Assembly (NCBI GenBank): GCA_035997545.1
Contig: DASYIL010000056.1
Coordinates: 1-13,893, forward strand
DNA: 13,893 bases
DNA from: GCA-003244245 sp035997545
Lineage (GTDB): Bacteria > Actinomycetota > Actinomycetes > Mycobacteriales > Pseudonocardiaceae
Direction of reading: 5' to 3'
Made by a program: the position numbers and the translations under genes
Notes under the pieces: model-generated
The model's input: only the letters and a program-made list of their open reading frames with translations
Databases searched by the model: none
What the model was told of the DNA's origin: nothing
Shown: in pieces, positions 1 to 7,896 of the stretch
Layout of the letters: every line of letters begins with the position of its first letter
Numbering within the stretch: the first letter of the stretch is position 1

Positions 1-1662
1 CACCTCGGCTTGGCGCAACAGCAGCCAGCCGATTAGCACGTCGCCGGTGCTCATCAAGAAGCGCACGGTCTGCTGGGCGACCTTGTAGGTGTTGCGCGGG
101 TCTTTCTGCGCCGAGGTCACGAAGTCGATCATGGTCTCGAGCATCGCCTGCAGGTCACCCAGCGCGGTCGCCAGCAGCGCCCGCTCCTCCTTGAGTCGAC
201 CGTTGCCTCCGGCGCCGTCCAGGAACGTCTGGATCTCGTTGTTCAGGTGCCCGATCGCCTGACCCCGGTCCCGGACGATCTTGCGGAAGAAGAAGTCCTG
301 GGACTGGATCGCCGTGGTGCCCTCGTACAGACTGTCGATCTTGGCATCGCGGATGTATTGCTCGATGGGGTAGTCCTGCAGGAAGCCGGACCCGCCCAGG
401 GTCTGTAGTGACAGCGTGAGCATCTCGTAGGCCCGTTCCGAGCCGACTCCTTTGACGACGGGCAGCAGCAGATCACTGACCCGCGCGGCCAGCCCGGCGT
501 CCTGGCCGCCGATCTCGACTGTGTCCTGGTAGGTCGCGGTATAGAGGTACAGCGCGCGCAGGCCCTCGGCGTAGGCTTTCTGCAGCATCAGCATCCGGCG
601 GACGTCGGGGTGGTGGGTGATTCTCACCCGCGGCGCACGCTTGTTGTGCATCTGGGTGATGTCGGCGCCCTGCACACGTTCCTTGGCGTATTCCAGTGCG
701 TTGAGGTAGCCGGTGGACAGCGTCGCGATGGCCTTGGTGCCGACCATCATCCGGGCATACTCGATCACCTGGAACATCTGCGCGATGCCGTTGTGCACGT
801 CACCGAGCAGCCAGCCGACCGCGGGCGTGCCGTGCGCGCCGAAGGTGAGCTCGCAGGTGGTGGAGACCTTGATGCCCATCTTGTGCTCGACGCCGGTAAC
901 GAAGACGCCGTTGCGCTCGCCCAGGTCACCGGTGTCGGTGTCGAAGCGGTACTTCGGGACCAGGAACAGCGACAGGCCCTTGGTGCCGGGCACTGCGTCG
1001 ATCCCAGGCCTTTCCGGCCTGGCGAGCACCATGTGCACGATGTTCTCGGTCAGATCGTGCTCGGCCGAGGTGATGAAGCGCTTCACGCCCTCGATGTGCC
1101 ACGAGCCGTCGGGCTGGGGGAGGGCCTTGGTGCGCCCGGCGCCCACGTCCGACCCCGCGTCGGGCTCGGTGAGCACCATGGTGGAGCCCCAGGCTCGGTC
1201 GATCATGAATTGGGCCCAGCGCCGCTGCTCCGCGGTGCCCTCGTTGTGCACCACGCGGGCCATGTTGGGGCCGCCCATGTAGATGAACGCCGCCGGGTTC
1301 GCGCCCAGCATCAGCTCCGAAGCAGCCCAGCGTAGCGAGGCCGGCGCGCCATAGCCGCCCAGCTCGGTGGGCAGGTCCAGCCGATACCACTCGCCGTCCC
1401 ACAGCGCCCGATAGGATTTTTTAAACGTTGCCGGGAGCTCGACGGTGTGCGCGTCGGGGTCGAACACCGGCGGGTTGCGGTCGGACTCGGCAAAGGACTC
1501 TGACAGCGGCCCGCGGGCCAGCCGGTCGATCTCGCCGAGCACGTGGTGCGCGGTGTCGCGGTCCATCTCCGCGAACGGGCCGACGCCCATCACATCCTGC
1601 ACCCGGAAGACCTCGAAGAGGGTGAACTCCAGGTCGCGAAGGTTGCTCTTGTAGTGACCCAT
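1..1662 (-). CDS. fadE5: Acyl-CoA dehydrogenase, FadE5-like (3' end outside window)
   Basis: Flavoprotein that alpha,beta-dehydrogenates acyl-CoA thioesters in beta-oxidation. The 554 codons present run open to the window edge. The N-terminus (MGHYKSNLRD) matches mycobacterial FadE5, which begins MSHYKSN, and fixes the ATG at 1662. Visible are NPPVFDP (about residue 63), the FAD/substrate block TMVLTEPDAGSDVG, the segment HNGIAQMFQVIEYARMMVG, and SLQTLGGSGFLQDYPIEQYI followed by DSLYEGTTAIQ. The Glu of YEGT is residue 447, the family's catalytic base. FadE5 proteins are about 610 residues, so roughly 55 C-terminal residues are missing only because the window ends. A tandemly duplicated 10-bp unit carrying GAGGA lies directly before the ATG. 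Regulation is probably through the paired palindromes at 1705-1741. Family assignment is firm; chain-length preference cannot be read from sequence. Confidence 0.95.
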   Translation of the reverse strand, partial: MGHYKSNLRDLEFTLFEVFRVQDVMGVGPFAEMDRDTAHHVLGEIDRLARGPLSESFAESDRNPPVFDPDAHTVELPATFKKSYRALWDGEWYRLDLPTELGGYGAPASLRWAASELMLGANPAAFIYMGGPNMARVVHNEGTAEQRRWAQFMIDRAWGSTMVLTEPDAGSDVGAGRTKALPQPDGSWHIEGVKRFITSAEHDLTENIVHMVLARPERPGIDAVPGTKGLSLFLVPKYRFDTDTGDLGERNGVFVTGVEHKMGIKVSTTCELTFGAHGTPAVGWLLGDVHNGIAQMFQVIEYARMMVGTKAIATLSTGYLNALEYAKERVQGADITQMHNKRAPRVRITHHPDVRRMLMLQKAYAEGLRALYLYTATYQDTVEIGGQDAGLAARVSDLLLPVVKGVGSERAYEMLTLSLQTLGGSGFLQDYPIEQYIRDAKIDSLYEGTTAIQSQDFFFRKIVRDRGQAIGHLNNEIQTFLDGAGGNGRLKEERALLATALGDLQAMLETMIDFVTSAQKDPRNTYKVAQQTVRFLMSTGDVLIGWLLLRQAEV

Positions 1663-1681
1663 GTCCTCGCTTGTCCTCGCT
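1662..1681 (-). repeat. 10-bp tandem duplication carrying the fadE5 Shine-Dalgarno
   Basis: The plus-strand unit TGTCCTCGCT occurs twice in a row, at 1662-1671 and 1672-1681. Read with the gene, each copy contains GAGGA. One sits 1-2 bases before the ATG, too close to work well; the other sits about 12 bases away, somewhat far. Which one is used cannot be told from sequence. Confidence 0.7.
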
Positions 1682-1704
1682 CCGAAGTAGTGGCGGCTCC
1701 CGAT

Positions 1705-1741
1705 CTACTGGCCGGTAACACAGAATATTACCGACTGGTAA
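1705..1741 (-). promoter_or_regulatory. fadE5 promoter with two 14-bp palindromic operators
   Basis: CTACTGGCCGGTAA (1705-1718) and TTACCGACTGGTAA (1728-1741) are near-matching inverted-repeat sites of the form TTAC-N6-GTAA, with centres 23 bp (about two helical turns) apart. Between them, on the minus strand, is TAATAT (1730-1725), a good -10 hexamer that overlaps the second palindrome. The predicted start of transcription, near 1718, falls at the edge of the first palindrome. A dimeric repressor bound here would block RNA polymerase. Palindrome size and position fit a TetR-family regulator of lipid metabolism, but no regulator gene is in the window. No clear -35 element was found. Confidence 0.6.
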
Positions 1742-1837
1742 CCCAGGCAAGCTTCACTCTTTGAGGGGTGAGCCGGCTCACTTCCGAGCCCGCGGAGTCC
1801 GCCCGGCTTGGCAGTCGATCAGCGCCGTCTGGTGCAA

Positions 1838-1915
1838 GCAAGCAGGATGTGTGGTGTACGCAGAGAGCCCCGTCGCAGGTCGGGGGTCTGCGCCGGGGCT
1901 CTCCACCCTGCTTGT
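1838..1915. other. Large nested hairpin in the fadE5/DUF4383 gap
   Basis: The inner hairpin pairs 1863-1878 with 1888-1903: a 10-bp stem (GAGAGCCCCG), one T/C mismatch and a 5-bp stem (CGCAG), closing a 9-base loop GTCGGGGGT. An outer 8-bp stem pairs CAAGCAGG (1839-1846) with CCTGCTTG (1907-1914). It lies 84 bases after the stop of the 1999-2715 gene, so it could terminate that minus-strand transcript, although no T-tract follows. The minus-strand loop is C-rich (ACCCCCGAC). It could also be a structured RNA, a protein-binding cruciform or a mobile repeat. The remainder of the 1742-1998 gap shows no convincing gene. Confidence 0.55.
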
Positions 1916-1998
1916 CGTCAATGGCCGGTGCAGTGTTACGCCACGATCGAGCTAATCGTTAGAGCCGGGTGGGCGCGGAGTCAGCGTTGCCCGTGCGC

Positions 1999-2715
1999 TC
2001 AGCGCCTCCGGGACCAGGGTGGGTAGGACGATCCCTGCCAATGGGGAGGGATGGGGGATGTCGCGTCGCGTGCTTGGCCACTCTCGTAGAACTCCCACGC
2101 GCGTAGATGCGCCTCGTAGGCTCGGCGCTGCGCGTCCTCGCGCACCAGCTTCTCCTGCTCCGGGGTGGGGTGACCCTCGGCGACCGCCAGCTCGGCGACG
2201 GCCAGCTCGGCCGCGTCGATGCCGTCGTCCTGGCCAGTGATTTCCCTTGCTCCGGAGTTCGGATCATTGCGATGCCGTTGCTGGTAATAGGGATTGTTCG
2301 CCGGCAAGCCGCCGCTGAAGCGACCGTAGGCGCCGAGGAACAGCAGCAACATCCCGGCGATGAAGCTGAAGATCACATTCGAGAGCCGGAACGCCAGCAG
2401 GTTGAACTCGGTGTGCAGCACGGCGAGGTTGATCAAGCCGGAGAGCAGGAAGAGCGCACCGATGACCACCGTGACCGTCGAGGAGCTCCGGCCACCGCGC
2501 CACGCAGCGCCGATGAGGATCCCGCCGACGATGAGCGAGATCGTCGACAGCAGGCCGTTCGTGGCCAGTCCGAGCAGGACCTTTCCCTGCACCGCGAGGA
2601 ACTCCAGCCGGTTGGCGACCCCGAGTACCCCGAACACGCACAACCCGATGCCGAGCACCGCTGCGCCGATACGGTGCACGTAGTCTAGCCGGTACCCAGG
2701 CGGGGTGCTCAACAC
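1999..2715 (-). CDS. Four-helix membrane protein, probable DUF4383 family
   Basis: Integral membrane protein of about 238 residues. Four hydrophobic segments are visible: one after YRLDYVHRIGA (HRIGAAVLGIGLCVFGVLG), one at GLATNGLLSTISLIVGGILI, one at VTVVIGALFLLSGLINLAVL and one at SNVIFSFIAGMLLLFLGAYG. This spacing and the HRIGA-like opening resemble DUF4383 proteins. The hydrophilic C-terminal tail contains a small duplication (AELAVAELAVAE, from a 15-bp DNA repeat) and a charged helix around EQEKLVREDAQRRAYEAHL. The GTG at 2715 is preferred because codons upstream to an alternative GTG at 2796 have poor G/C third positions; neither start has a strong ribosome-binding site. It lies downstream of the beta-helix gene on the same strand. 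Function unknown. Confidence 0.72.
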   Translation of the reverse strand: MLSTPPGYRLDYVHRIGAAVLGIGLCVFGVLGVANRLEFLAVQGKVLLGLATNGLLSTISLIVGGILIGAAWRGGRSSSTVTVVIGALFLLSGLINLAVLHTEFNLLAFRLSNVIFSFIAGMLLLFLGAYGRFSGGLPANNPYYQQRHRNDPNSGAREITGQDDGIDAAELAVAELAVAEGHPTPEQEKLVREDAQRRAYEAHLRAWEFYESGQARDATSPIPPHWQGSSYPPWSRRR

Positions 2716-2820
2716 ATTCCCTACGGTACTACGTATCCTTTGCTCATGGTCAGTGAAAAGGGCTGACGAGTGGGCGCCAGAAGGGGATACGATCACTTCG
2801 AGCGTTTGATCCCGTCCACG

Positions 2821-3867
2821 TTAAAAGGAATTTTTGTCTTGATCTCGGAAACCCGGGCGAGAGGCGTCGTCAATGTCGAAGGTGGGGACGTCGTCAGCCG
2901 TGGTGTTGTCCCTCACGGTACATCCGGTCGAGCCATGGCTGATCAATATCCCGCGCTTCACGTTCGGGCCGAAGAGCTTGTTCTTGCGTAGGTCGACGTT
3001 GGGCCAGTGACGCAGACTCGCTGCTTGATCACCGTTGACTGCACACATATTGCCGGTGAACGTGATCGACCGCGAGCCGGCGGGGGCGTCCCCGTTGCCA
3101 TCCTCGTCACCGGTGGCGATCAAGCAGTGCTCGTCGACGTTGTGGCAGGCGTTTCCCACGATCTCGATGTCGAAGGTGGGTGGGTGGCCGGTGTCGAACG
3201 TATGGAAGCAGTCAGGGTGCGGGGGAGTCGGATAGCCGCTGGCGGAGATGTCCCGGATCATGTTGCTGATGATTCGGTGACCGTTGCCGAAGAAACGTAC
3301 GCCATCGGCGTCGCCGTTGTCACCGGCGACCGTCCCGGTTACGAGGTTGCGGCGAACGGTGATCCGCTGCCCGCTGAGGGAGATGCCGGTGGCGCTGGCA
3401 TGCTGCACGGTGTTGGACTCGATGGTCGAGTCGATGCACGACGCGCAGACGATCCCGCCTTGCTGGGTGTCGCGAATGGTGTTCTTTTGCGCAGTGATCC
3501 GGGCGCCCGCCAGCAGTAGCTCGCCACCGCCGACGATCGTGAAGCCCTGGATGAGCACGTAGTCGGCGATGATGTGGACTTGGTGGACAGTGGTATGCCC
3601 GTCCGAGACCAGACGAATCGGCGCGTCGGCGGTACCTGATCTGGTCAAGTTCAGGTCCGCATGAGCGAGGTCAGCGCCGGTGAAGCACACGGTGTCTCCC
3701 GGCGACGCGGCACCCAGCGCCGGATGCACGTCGTAGGCTCGGGTGATCGTGCGGGTGCAGCCGGTCTGCGACGCGCTGCCCTGGCCGGCGCAGGCCAAGC
3801 CAGCGGTGAGTGACACGAGCCCGAGCAGCGCGATGGGGAGCAACACCGAGCGAGCCACCCTCGTCAC
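2821..3867 (-). CDS. Exported right-handed parallel beta-helix protein
   Basis: Predicted secreted protein of 348 residues. The N-terminus is a typical signal sequence: Arg residues (TRVAR), a hydrophobic core (LLPIALLGLVSLTAGLA), then AGQGSA before the mature part. After an opening like those of polysaccharide-active beta-helix proteins (DVHPALGAASPGDTVCF) there are repeated rungs: ADYVLIQGFTIVGGG, ARITAQKNTIRDT, DSTIESNTVQHA, QRITVRRNLVTGT, HRIISNMIRDI, DIEIVGNACHN, SITFTGNMCAV and VDLRKNKLFG. These are PbH1-type repeats, as in pectate lyases and related carbohydrate-active or structural proteins. Several Cys could form disulfides. No catalytic residues could be assigned, so enzymatic activity is unproven. 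The GTG at 3867 is chosen because an AAGGG lies upstream and the signal peptide starts there; further in-frame codons upstream run into the divergent promoter and hyuA. Confidence 0.82.
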   Translation of the reverse strand: MTRVARSVLLPIALLGLVSLTAGLACAGQGSASQTGCTRTITRAYDVHPALGAASPGDTVCFTGADLAHADLNLTRSGTADAPIRLVSDGHTTVHQVHIIADYVLIQGFTIVGGGELLLAGARITAQKNTIRDTQQGGIVCASCIDSTIESNTVQHASATGISLSGQRITVRRNLVTGTVAGDNGDADGVRFFGNGHRIISNMIRDISASGYPTPPHPDCFHTFDTGHPPTFDIEIVGNACHNVDEHCLIATGDEDGNGDAPAGSRSITFTGNMCAVNGDQAASLRHWPNVDLRKNKLFGPNVKRGILISHGSTGCTVRDNTTADDVPTFDIDDASRPGFRDQDKNSF

Positions 3868-3926
3868 CGGTGTGGCCCTTGTCCCGAGACTGAGATGTTC
3901 ATCGAAGAAAGGGTAACGCTCGGCGA

Positions 3927-3938
3927 TCACAATTGTCA
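3927..3938. promoter_or_regulatory. Palindrome TCACAATTGTCA in the divergent gap
   Basis: The 168-base gap between the divergent beta-helix gene and hyuA contains TCACAATTGTCA, whose 8-bp core ACAATTGT is a perfect palindrome. It is a plausible operator because of its placement and its A/T-rich core in G/C-rich DNA. I could not assign convincing -10/-35 pairs to either gene, so this is suggestive only. Confidence 0.3.
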
Positions 3939-4035
3939 CTGAGCGTACAGGGCGCGTCGCACAGTACAGCTCGGCGAGTAGGCCGTCCATGATGTTATTC
4001 AGTGCAGGTCCTGACATCTGCAGAGGAGGGCAGTG

Positions 4036-5991
4036 ATGGCTAGCGACACCGAGGCATGTGCCGGGGTCGATGTCGGCGGCACGTTCACCGATGTCGTCGT
4101 GCACGCCGCGGGTCACCGGCCCAGGGCGGTGAAGGTGCCCACAACTGCGGACAACCAGGCGATGGGTGTCGCGCGAGGCGTCGAGGAGGGTTGGCCCGGC
4201 GTGGCGCTGCGACTCCTGCCGCACGGCACCACGACCGCCACCAACGCCCTGCTGGAACGCAAGATCGCCCGGACCGTTCTCGTGACCACCGACGGGTTCG
4301 CCGACGTGCTGCAGATCGCCCGGCAGGACCGGCCCGCCCTCTACGACCTGACGGTCACCCGCCCCGAGCCGCTGGTACCGCACGACCGGGTCGTCACCGT
4401 CGTCGAGCGGACCAGCCCGGACGGCGAGCCGGTCATCGCGTTGACCGACGAGGAGATCGACCGGGTGGTTCGCGAGGTCGAGCGCCTGGAGCCGGAGTCG
4501 GTGGCGGTGAGCCTGCTGTTCTCTTACGCTGGCGACGAGCACGAGCGTCGGCTCTGCGAGGCGCTGAGCCGGCTGGACGTGCCGATCACCCGGTCCAGCA
4601 CGCTGCTCCCAGAGTTCCGCGAGTACGAGCGGGCGTCGACGTGCGTGCTCAACGCCGCGATCGAGCCGATCATGCGCCGGTACCTATCCGATCTGACGAC
4701 CCGGCTCCCGGGCCCGACGATCACCGTGATGACCTCGGGCGGGGGCACCGCCGGCGTTGATTTCGTGGCGGCCGCCCCGGTGCACACGCTGCTGTCCGGG
4801 CCCGCCGCTGGTGTGGTCGCGGCAGGTGCGGTGGCGCGGGGCGCGGGCTTCGGGGACGCGATTGCCTTCGACATGGGCGGCACGTCCACCGACGTGTGCC
4901 TGATCAGAGGGGGCCAGCCGGAGGTCTCGACATCCGCGCAGATCGCCGGGCTGCCGTTTCGCACCCCGGCGGTCGGGATCCACACGGTGGGGGCGGGTGG
5001 TGGGTCGATCGCCTGGGTCGACACCGGAGGTGCATTGCGGGTCGGTCCGCGGTCGGCCGGTGCCGAGCCCGGTCCGGCCTGTTACGGGCTGGGTGGCGCC
5101 GAGCCGACGGTGACCGACGCGCACTGCGTACTCGGCCACCTCGACCCGGACCGGGAACTGGGCGGGGGCCTGCGCCTGGACATCCACGCGGCCGCGCGCG
5201 CCGTCGGTGCGCTACCGGAGTCCGCCGGTGGGGCGCCCGGGATCCTGGCGGTGGTGCGGGCCACGATGGCTCGTGCCCTGCGCAAGGTCAGCACCGAGCG
5301 CGGCGTCGACCCGGCCGGGTTGGCGCTGGTCGCCTACGGTGGCGCCGGCCCGCTGCACGCGACCGCGCTGGCCCGCGAGCTGGGCTGCCGCGCTGTGGTG
5401 GTGCCGCCCGCACCGGGAGTGCTCAGCGCCCTAGGCTTGCTGCTCGCGCCGGCCCGCTATGAGGCGTCGCGGACGGTGATGGCGCCGGCCGACGACGATC
5501 TCACCGACGCCTGGGCGGCGCTGGAGAATCAGGCCCGCCAGGAGCTGCAGCGCCAGGGTGTGGCGGGCGAGATCACCGTGTCCCGGGTCGCTGATGCCCG
5601 CTACGCCGGCCAGTCCCACGAGCTGCGGCTCGTCGTCGAGGCCGGCGCGGATCCGGCGCAGCTGCTGCACCGCGCGCACCGGGATGCCTACGGGTACGCC
5701 ATGTGTGACGAGCGGGTGCTGATCGTCACGCTGCGGGTGGTGGCGCGGGGTGACCCGGTCCTGTCACAACCTCCACGCGATTGGGATCAGGGGGAGCCTG
5801 CACCGGAGCGGTCTCGAGAGATCGGTGGTGCGGGCGTGGCTCGGGTGGTCTCCCGAGCAGGGTTGACGTCCGGGGACAAGGTCACCGGCCCGGCGTTGAT
5901 CGAGCAGCCGGACACCACCACGTTGCTGGCTGACGGTGAGATCGCCGTGGTGGACGGCGCCGGCAACCTGGTGGTGCGCCTCGATGGCTGA
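4036..5991 (+). CDS. hyuA: Hydantoinase/5-oxoprolinase subunit A (HyuA)
   Basis: ATP-binding subunit of an ATP-dependent hydantoinase/5-oxoprolinase-type enzyme, which activates a cyclic amide (hydantoin, 5-oxoproline or similar) before ring opening. The 651-residue length is usual. An ASKHA-fold N-terminal phosphate loop is visible (GVDVGGTFTDVV, residues 10-21), then HGTTTATNALLERK, the family segment FREYERASTCVLNAAIEP, TSGGG, SGPAAGVVAAG, the second phosphate motif AFDMGGTSTDVCL, VGAGGGSIAWVD, GAEPGPACYG, and YGGAGPLHA with PPAPGVLSALGLL near the end. The ATG at 4036 has GAGGAGG six bases upstream; a GTG three bases earlier would sit too close. The gene overlaps hyuB by 8 bases. Acetophenone and acetone carboxylases have related subunits, so the substrate is uncertain; with only an A/B pair, hydantoinase or oxoprolinase is likelier. 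Confidence 0.93.
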   Translation: MASDTEACAGVDVGGTFTDVVVHAAGHRPRAVKVPTTADNQAMGVARGVEEGWPGVALRLLPHGTTTATNALLERKIARTVLVTTDGFADVLQIARQDRPALYDLTVTRPEPLVPHDRVVTVVERTSPDGEPVIALTDEEIDRVVREVERLEPESVAVSLLFSYAGDEHERRLCEALSRLDVPITRSSTLLPEFREYERASTCVLNAAIEPIMRRYLSDLTTRLPGPTITVMTSGGGTAGVDFVAAAPVHTLLSGPAAGVVAAGAVARGAGFGDAIAFDMGGTSTDVCLIRGGQPEVSTSAQIAGLPFRTPAVGIHTVGAGGGSIAWVDTGGALRVGPRSAGAEPGPACYGLGGAEPTVTDAHCVLGHLDPDRELGGGLRLDIHAAARAVGALPESAGGAPGILAVVRATMARALRKVSTERGVDPAGLALVAYGGAGPLHATALARELGCRAVVVPPAPGVLSALGLLLAPARYEASRTVMAPADDDLTDAWAALENQARQELQRQGVAGEITVSRVADARYAGQSHELRLVVEAGADPAQLLHRAHRDAYGYAMCDERVLIVTLRVVARGDPVLSQPPRDWDQGEPAPERSREIGGAGVARVVSRAGLTSGDKVTGPALIEQPDTTTLLADGEIAVVDGAGNLVVRLDG

Positions 5992-7555
5992 GCTGTCCGC
6001 GGTCGAGCTGGAGGTGTTCCGGCACGCGCTGGCCGGGGTCGCCGACGAGATGGGCGTCGCGCTGCGGCGCGCGGCGTATTCCCCGAACATCAAGGAGCGC
6101 GCCGACTGCTCGGCAGCGGTGTTCGACTGCGACGGGGAGATGGTCGCCCAAGCCGAGCACATTCCGGTGCATCTGGGCGCGATGCCAGCCAGCGTCCGTG
6201 CGGTGCTCGATACCTACGGCGCGCTGCGGCCGGGTCAGCAGGTCTGCGTTAACGACCCGTACCTGGGTGGAACCCACTTGCCGGACCTGACGATCGTCGC
6301 CGCCGTCGGCTCTTCTCACGACCCAGAAGAAGGCACCGTGCTCGGCTATGTGGCCAACCGCGCGCACCACGCCGACGTCGGCGGGGCGGCTCCGGGGTCC
6401 ATGCCGGCGACCGCCACCGAGATCGCGATGGAGGGACTCCGGATCCCGCCCATCCTGATCGCCGACGCCGGCGGGGAACGTGACGACGTGGTGCGGCTGA
6501 TCGCCGCGAACTCGCGGACGCCCGGAGAGCGCCGGGGTGACCTGCGGGCGCAGTTCGCGGCCAACCACGTCGGGGCGGTCCGGTTGCGGGAGCTCGCCGC
6601 CCGGATGGGGGTGGCGCGGCTGCACGAGGCGATGGCTGCGGTCTGTGACTACTCCGACCGGCGGGTCCGGGCGGCGGTGGCGGAGATCCCGGACGGGTGC
6701 TACCGCAACTCTGACGTCCTCGAGATCGGTGCCGGGGTGACGATCCACGCCGCGGTGACCGTCGCCGGCGACGAGGTGACGATCGACTTCGACGGCACCG
6801 ACCCGCAGATCCCGGTGAACTGCAACGCGGTGTTCGCGGTGACCCTGTCGTCGGCGATGTTCGTGTTCCGGATGCTGACCGACCCGGACGCGCCGCCCAA
6901 CGCCGGCTGCTACCGCTGCCTGCACGTGCGCGCCCCGGAAGGCTCCGTGGTGCACGCGAGGTTCCCCGCGCCGACCGCCGCCGGCAACGTTGAGACCAGC
7001 CAACGGATCGTCGACGTCCTGCTCGGCGCCTTCGCTCAAGCGATTCCCGAGCGGGTGCCCGCGGCCAGCCAGGGCACGATGAACAACCTGCTCATCGGCA
7101 CTAGCGATGACCACCCGTTCAGCTACTACGAGACGCTGGGCGGCGGTGAGGGCGGCACCCCCGGCCGTCCCGGCATGTCCGGGGTGCACACCGGGATGAC
7201 CAACACGCAGAACACCCCCGCCGAGGCGATGGAGTTGGACTACCCGCTGCGGGTGTGGCGCTACGAGCTGCGGTCCTCCTCCGGTGGCGCTGGCCAGCAT
7301 CCCGGCGGCGACGGTCTGATCCGGGAGATCGAGGTGCTGGCTGACTGCACGCTGACGGTGCAGTCTGAGCGGCGCGAACACCCACCGTGGGGGCTCGGCG
7401 GCGGGGACTCTGGGGCGGTGGGGCGCAACATCTTGCGCCGCGCTGACGGGACCGAGGTGGAGCTACCCAGCAAGGGCACCTGGCCGCTGCGTCGCGGTGA
7501 CCGGATCCGCATCGAAACCCCCGGTGGTGGTGGCTGGGGAGAGCCCGTCGCCTGA
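5984..7555 (+). CDS. hyuB: Hydantoinase/5-oxoprolinase subunit B (HyuB)
   Basis: Partner subunit of HyuA, carrying the metal-dependent ring-opening half of ATP-dependent hydantoinase/oxoprolinase enzymes. At 523 residues it is full length. Family signatures are ELEVFRHALAGVADEMG at the start, the RRAAYSPNIKERADCSAAVFD block, HIPVHLGAMPASV (about 59-71), VCVNDPYLGGTHLPDLTIV (about 87-105), NRAHHADVGG, the DFDGTDPQIPVNCN segment, and a C-terminal glycine-rich end PGGGGWGEP. The ATG at 5984 lies inside the hyuA stop region (ATGGCTGA), implying translational coupling and one-to-one production. cutA follows 17 bases after the stop. The exact substrate is not evident. Confidence 0.93.
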   Translation: MAELSAVELEVFRHALAGVADEMGVALRRAAYSPNIKERADCSAAVFDCDGEMVAQAEHIPVHLGAMPASVRAVLDTYGALRPGQQVCVNDPYLGGTHLPDLTIVAAVGSSHDPEEGTVLGYVANRAHHADVGGAAPGSMPATATEIAMEGLRIPPILIADAGGERDDVVRLIAANSRTPGERRGDLRAQFAANHVGAVRLRELAARMGVARLHEAMAAVCDYSDRRVRAAVAEIPDGCYRNSDVLEIGAGVTIHAAVTVAGDEVTIDFDGTDPQIPVNCNAVFAVTLSSAMFVFRMLTDPDAPPNAGCYRCLHVRAPEGSVVHARFPAPTAAGNVETSQRIVDVLLGAFAQAIPERVPAASQGTMNNLLIGTSDDHPFSYYETLGGGEGGTPGRPGMSGVHTGMTNTQNTPAEAMELDYPLRVWRYELRSSSGGAGQHPGGDGLIREIEVLADCTLTVQSERREHPPWGLGGGDSGAVGRNILRRADGTEVELPSKGTWPLRRGDRIRIETPGGGGWGEPVA

Positions 7556-7572
7556 CTCGTACGATCTTGGGT

Positions 7573-7896
7573 ATGTCGTCTGATCACGTCATCGTCGCGT
7601 CGACCACGGGCAGCGAGGACGCTGCGCGCACTCTTGCTGCCGGGGTGATCGAGGCCAAGCTGGGCGCGTGTGCGCAGATCGTCGGGCCGATCACCAGCGT
7701 GTACTGCTGGGAGGGCGAAGTGCAGACCGAGCAGGAGTGGCGGGTGGAAATCAAGACCGCCACCGATCGGGTCGCGGCGTTGACCGAGTACATCAAGGCC
7801 AACCACAGCTATCAGGTTCCCGAGATTATCGCGACCCCGATCACCGGTGGCAGCGCCGAGTACCTGTCCTGGCTGGTGGACGAGACGCGCGGCTGA
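7573..7896 (+). CDS. cutA: CutA1-family divalent cation tolerance protein
   Basis: Small soluble protein of 107 residues, the usual CutA1 length, belonging to a family of ferredoxin-like trimers. Opening HVIVASTTGSEDAARTLA, central KLGACAQIVGPITSVYCWEGEV, the strand with EQEWRVEIKTA and the closing HSYQVPEIIATPITGGSAEYLSWLVDET are all CutA hallmarks. The family was named for copper tolerance in E. coli, but its cellular role is poorly settled. It starts 17 bases after hyuB, so it is probably in the hyu transcript. The ATG at 7573 matches the family start; a TTG two codons upstream is in frame but unneeded, and no strong Shine-Dalgarno is visible. Confidence 0.93.
   Translation: MSSDHVIVASTTGSEDAARTLAAGVIEAKLGACAQIVGPITSVYCWEGEVQTEQEWRVEIKTATDRVAALTEYIKANHSYQVPEIIATPITGGSAEYLSWLVDETRG

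Noticed and set aside
610..1335. Plus-strand open frame inside fadE5
   Set aside because: Antisense shadow of the acyl-CoA dehydrogenase with no recognisable motifs.
1838..1915. 6C RNA motif
   Set aside because: The loop is C-rich on the minus strand, but 6C RNAs have two such hairpins and only one is here.
2716..2796. Earlier GTG start (2796) for the DUF4383-like gene
   Set aside because: The extra 27 codons have about half G/C third bases, far below the rest of the gene, and no ribosome site precedes 2796.
3868..4542. N-terminal extension of the beta-helix protein through the upstream open frame
   Set aside because: It would overlap hyuA on the other strand and bury a clear signal peptide; GTG 3867 fits export.
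5882..7381. Long minus-strand open frame opposite hyuB
   Set aside because: Low-complexity Arg/His/Gly-rich translation typical of antisense to high-GC genes; hyuB has full family signatures.
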